NCBI RefSeq assembly: GCF_019399895.1
Contig: NC_091866.1
Span: 3,455,501-3,519,500 of the forward strand
Length of the DNA: 64,000 nucleotides
Reading direction: 5' to 3'
DNA from: Cardiocondyla obscurior
Taxonomy: Eukaryota; Arthropoda; Insecta; Hymenoptera; Formicidae
Part shown: positions 61,601 to 64,000 of the stretch, piece after piece
Layout of the letters: each line of letters begins with the position of its first letter
How positions within the stretch are numbered: position 1 is the stretch's first letter
Notes under the pieces: generated by a model
What the model was told of the DNA's origin: nothing
Seen by the model: the letters and a program-made list of their open reading frames with translations, nothing else
Databases searched by the model: none
Made by a program: the position numbers and the translations under genes

Positions 61601-63290
61601 AGACGGGGAGGAGCGTGCCACGGTGCCATTTGATATATACGCGCGACAATCTGTTATACTCTCGCCTTCTCATGCGCCGTCGAATATTGCCGTGCCGATT
61701 TTGGCGAGGCACCAGCGAAATCGCATAAATAAAAGAGATCTCTTAACGTAACCGCTCGCACATGGTAACCCAAGTTCTCGCCTCATCTCGCCCCCGAAAA
61801 CCCCGACGTCGGATTACCGCGCCATTAGTGCTCGCGTAAATCCGAGGCTTCTATCGGGCGCACCGATATTTCTGGTGTATGTATGTGGCGGGGCCCGTAC
61901 TGCTGTTTTATTAAGACGCGCTTTCTCATTAAGAAGTCTCGCGCCATTAGCGCGGCCTACCGCACGAACGTACGCGGGATGTTTATTCGATAAATTAACA
62001 ATACCTTGCCAATTCGGAATACGCGTTTCCCATCTGTGTAATCCTAACATATTTAAAAAAAAAAAAAAAAGGAAAAAGGAAAAAAAAAAACCCTGAAGAG
62101 AAAACTGAAAGAAACACGCGAAATGCGAGACGCCCTGTGGCGGAATAAATACGTGGCGCGGCCGTTCGTCTCGGCATTTCTATTTCTCGTTATTTCACCG
62201 TACCTTTTTGTTACTTTAAATTTTCGCGACGCGTGCGGCCGCCTCCACCCGCGCGTTTCGTAACGTTCTTTATGCACCGGTATAAACACAATTTCTGGCA
62301 AGCAAGGCTCGCCACCAACCCTCGTGCATCCTCACCGCGCTTTATATGCATGCACGCTTCCCTCCCCAGACTCGCCCTACGGGAATTCGGTAAGATGCAC
62401 GGCAATTTCTGCCGGGTCTACAACTTGTATCTTTTCCACATTATGGCTTTAATTTCGCTTGCATTAAGAGCTCTGCATTAAAAAGCATCTTGCGCGTCGG
62501 GATATTTCAACACGTTCGATTCTGTAGTTTTGCATTTCGCGCTCTCCGCACCGAAATATCAAAATTATTAAAATTTATTAGGTTGATTCTGTTATGCATA
62601 ACGACTATTAATATTTCTAATTAGCGTTTAATCCAGATTAAAACGCGAATTTACATAAATAAGATAAATCCTCGTAAATTATGCGTTTAAATTCTATTTA
62701 TAAAAGTAATTGCAAAAATTCGCATGTTAATGCTGAATTCTATCATCGCGCGTACAATTTTTTTTTTCTTTTTTTTTTTTATTTTTTTGATTCGCAAATG
62801 CAGTCACTGTCAATTAATGCTAACTTTGCATTGTCAAGTACGCGCCATAGAATGCGCAGTTAGTGTTTCCCAGTCATCAATAATTTATCTCGGCGTTGAT
62901 TCAGCAAATGGAACTTTTGCAATTATAATATTCTCATTAACGAACCGCGCCCGCTGACGGCGCTTATTATGTCGCGGCCGCGCATCACGCTCAGCATTAC
63001 AACGCCAAAGTATTATCGATGCATTTACTGTATTAAATAATATGAGGGTACATAGATAATTATATCGCAATGATCTACTTTTTGCTAAGCCGCCGCTGTC
63101 ATTCGTAATTATATTTAATATTCTCTACAATGTAGCGATTATTTTCGTTTTTAGCTGCGCAGTTTCCATATCCAGTCAATATCACAATTAATATAACAAC
63201 GAAACTCATATCAAAATATTATTATAATAATACGCAAATTCAATTTAATTCCACGGAGTTTTTAATTTTGTTTTTCTTTTTCCTTTTCAG
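58638..63290. other. non-coding stretch, no gene recognised
   Basis: It is AT-rich at 58780-59130 with an A run near 58873-58886. An AAG|GTGAGT donor-like site at 60265 has no acceptor with a pyrimidine tract upstream. Two adjacent short plus-strand frames (60449-60640 and 60649-60897) are unfamiliar. CpG-rich patches lie at 60900-61350 and 61600-62000, and a purine run at 62055-62090. AT-rich sequence from 62520 leads into the pyrimidine tract of the micro-exon candidate. Confidence 0.5.
62055..62090 (+). repeat. A-rich purine tract (A16, A11 with GG interruptions)
   Basis: A16 at 62055-62070, then GGAAAAAGG, then A11 at 62080-62090. It produces Phe-rich frames on the minus strand. Confidence 0.85.
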
Positions 63291-63321
63291 AAAAAAAATA
63301 ACAAGCCTGTTTTGTCAGTGG
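63291..63321 (+). CDS. candidate 31-nt micro-exon, gene unidentified
   Basis: A pyrimidine tract of about 20 bases ends in TTTTCAG at 63290, and the segment ends TGG|GTGAGT at 63322; both splice sites are close to the insect consensus. Two phases are open: starting in phase 0 gives KKNNKPVLSV plus one base, and starting with two bases supplied upstream gives KKITSLFCQW ending on a codon boundary. The third phase has a stop. At 31 nt it is not a multiple of three, so if real it is either constitutive or frame-shifting when skipped. Tiny exons between long introns are common in insect neuronal and adhesion genes, but nothing here identifies the gene. A chance pairing cannot be excluded. Confidence 0.28.
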
Positions 63322-64000
63322 GTGAGTAAAAAAGTTTCTTTTATATTTATAAGAAAAGAACTCGAAACAATAGCTAAAAATTGAGACGGCGTGTGATTTA
63401 AAGCACAAGGAAATTTACTTTGAAAGATTAAGAAAATTAATAATGCAATTCTAAATAATTAATATAAGAAATTAATGATAATCAAGTCCGTCACTTTATT
63501 CACGATTGCATTTAGAAAGCGTACGGTAAAAATATAGTTTTACGTAGATCACACGTCAAGCTGTGTAGACTAATTTGTACCAAAATTGATAACGGACGGT
63601 CGAAAATTTTTTTTTCTTTTTTATCTGCGTAAACACGGCCGATCATTGTTGTTTCGAAATCCGGCTTTCGACGCTGCGGCATTAAGAGGCTCGCCATTAG
63701 TCCCAGTTATTAGCCATCAAAGCACGAGGCGCAGTCAAATTAACCATAAATTACAGTCAATGTTGGGGCGAGCGATTATTTACAGCCGACTCATGCATAC
63801 GCATGGCGTATATTTCGTGCCCGCATTTGCGATCCGGCTCCCGTCTCGCGAATGGCACTCGTAATCATAAAATTCTAATCAGGCGATTATTGACGCGATA
63901 CTTTCAACCGAGATTATACTAAAGCGCGCCCGCGAACTCTCGTGCGCCGTAAACTGCGCATAATCGTTAAATCAGAGACACATCCGCGGGAATTTTTTTT
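63322..64000. other. non-coding tail of the window
   Basis: AT-rich to about 63500, then mixed. Frames at 63512-63697 (minus) and 63586-63864 (plus) overlap and are unfamiliar. If the micro-exon is real, this is the start of its downstream intron. Confidence 0.45.

Noticed and set aside
1..64000. CRISPR arrays, rRNA, telomeric TTAGG repeats, transposase or reverse-transcriptase fragments, viral genes
   Set aside because: Looked for by eye on both strands and not found; a genome-wide repeat library search could still reveal old, unrecognisable elements.

Overview
This 64 kb window looks like nuclear DNA from an insect, most likely a hymenopteran and perhaps an ant. CpG is abundant instead of depleted. 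GC-rich, CpG-dense patches of a few hundred bases alternate sharply with AT-rich stretches. Long A/T homopolymers are common, and there are no compact genes, operons or ribosome binding sites. The assignment rests on base-composition style only, because no gene here is recognisable to genus.

The window appears to be almost entirely non-coding: either intergenic DNA or part of one or more very large introns. No open frame matches a protein family I recognise. The longest frames (up to about 210 codons) are explained by purine- or pyrimidine-rich tracts and GC-rich DNA, where stops are rare by chance, and several lie opposite one another. I see no rRNA, convincing tRNA, CRISPR array, intact transposon or recognisable transposase or reverse-transcriptase fragment.

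Five short segments have splice-site architecture and an open frame and are listed as low-confidence exon candidates. The best is a 31-nt micro-exon at 63291-63321, with a long pyrimidine tract and CAG before it and GTGAGT after it. The others are at 1215-1290, 36177-36321, 52243-52316 and 58450-58637, all on the plus strand. If any are real, the window would lie within plus-strand transcription units with very long introns.

The remaining content is structural and repetitive DNA. It includes a diverged duplication of about 150-190 bp (32041-32194 and 32557-32748), four TAATTA homeodomain cores within 66 bp (18901-18966), and a pair of canonical G-quadruplex motifs (37900-37963) followed later by further quadruplex motifs on either strand. 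There is also a cryptically simple TTAA-word region (37555-37725), a 150-bp purine tract (30701-30850), several perfect hairpins and palindromes, short microsatellites and long poly-A/T runs. Intervening stretches are listed as regions with a note of what they hold.
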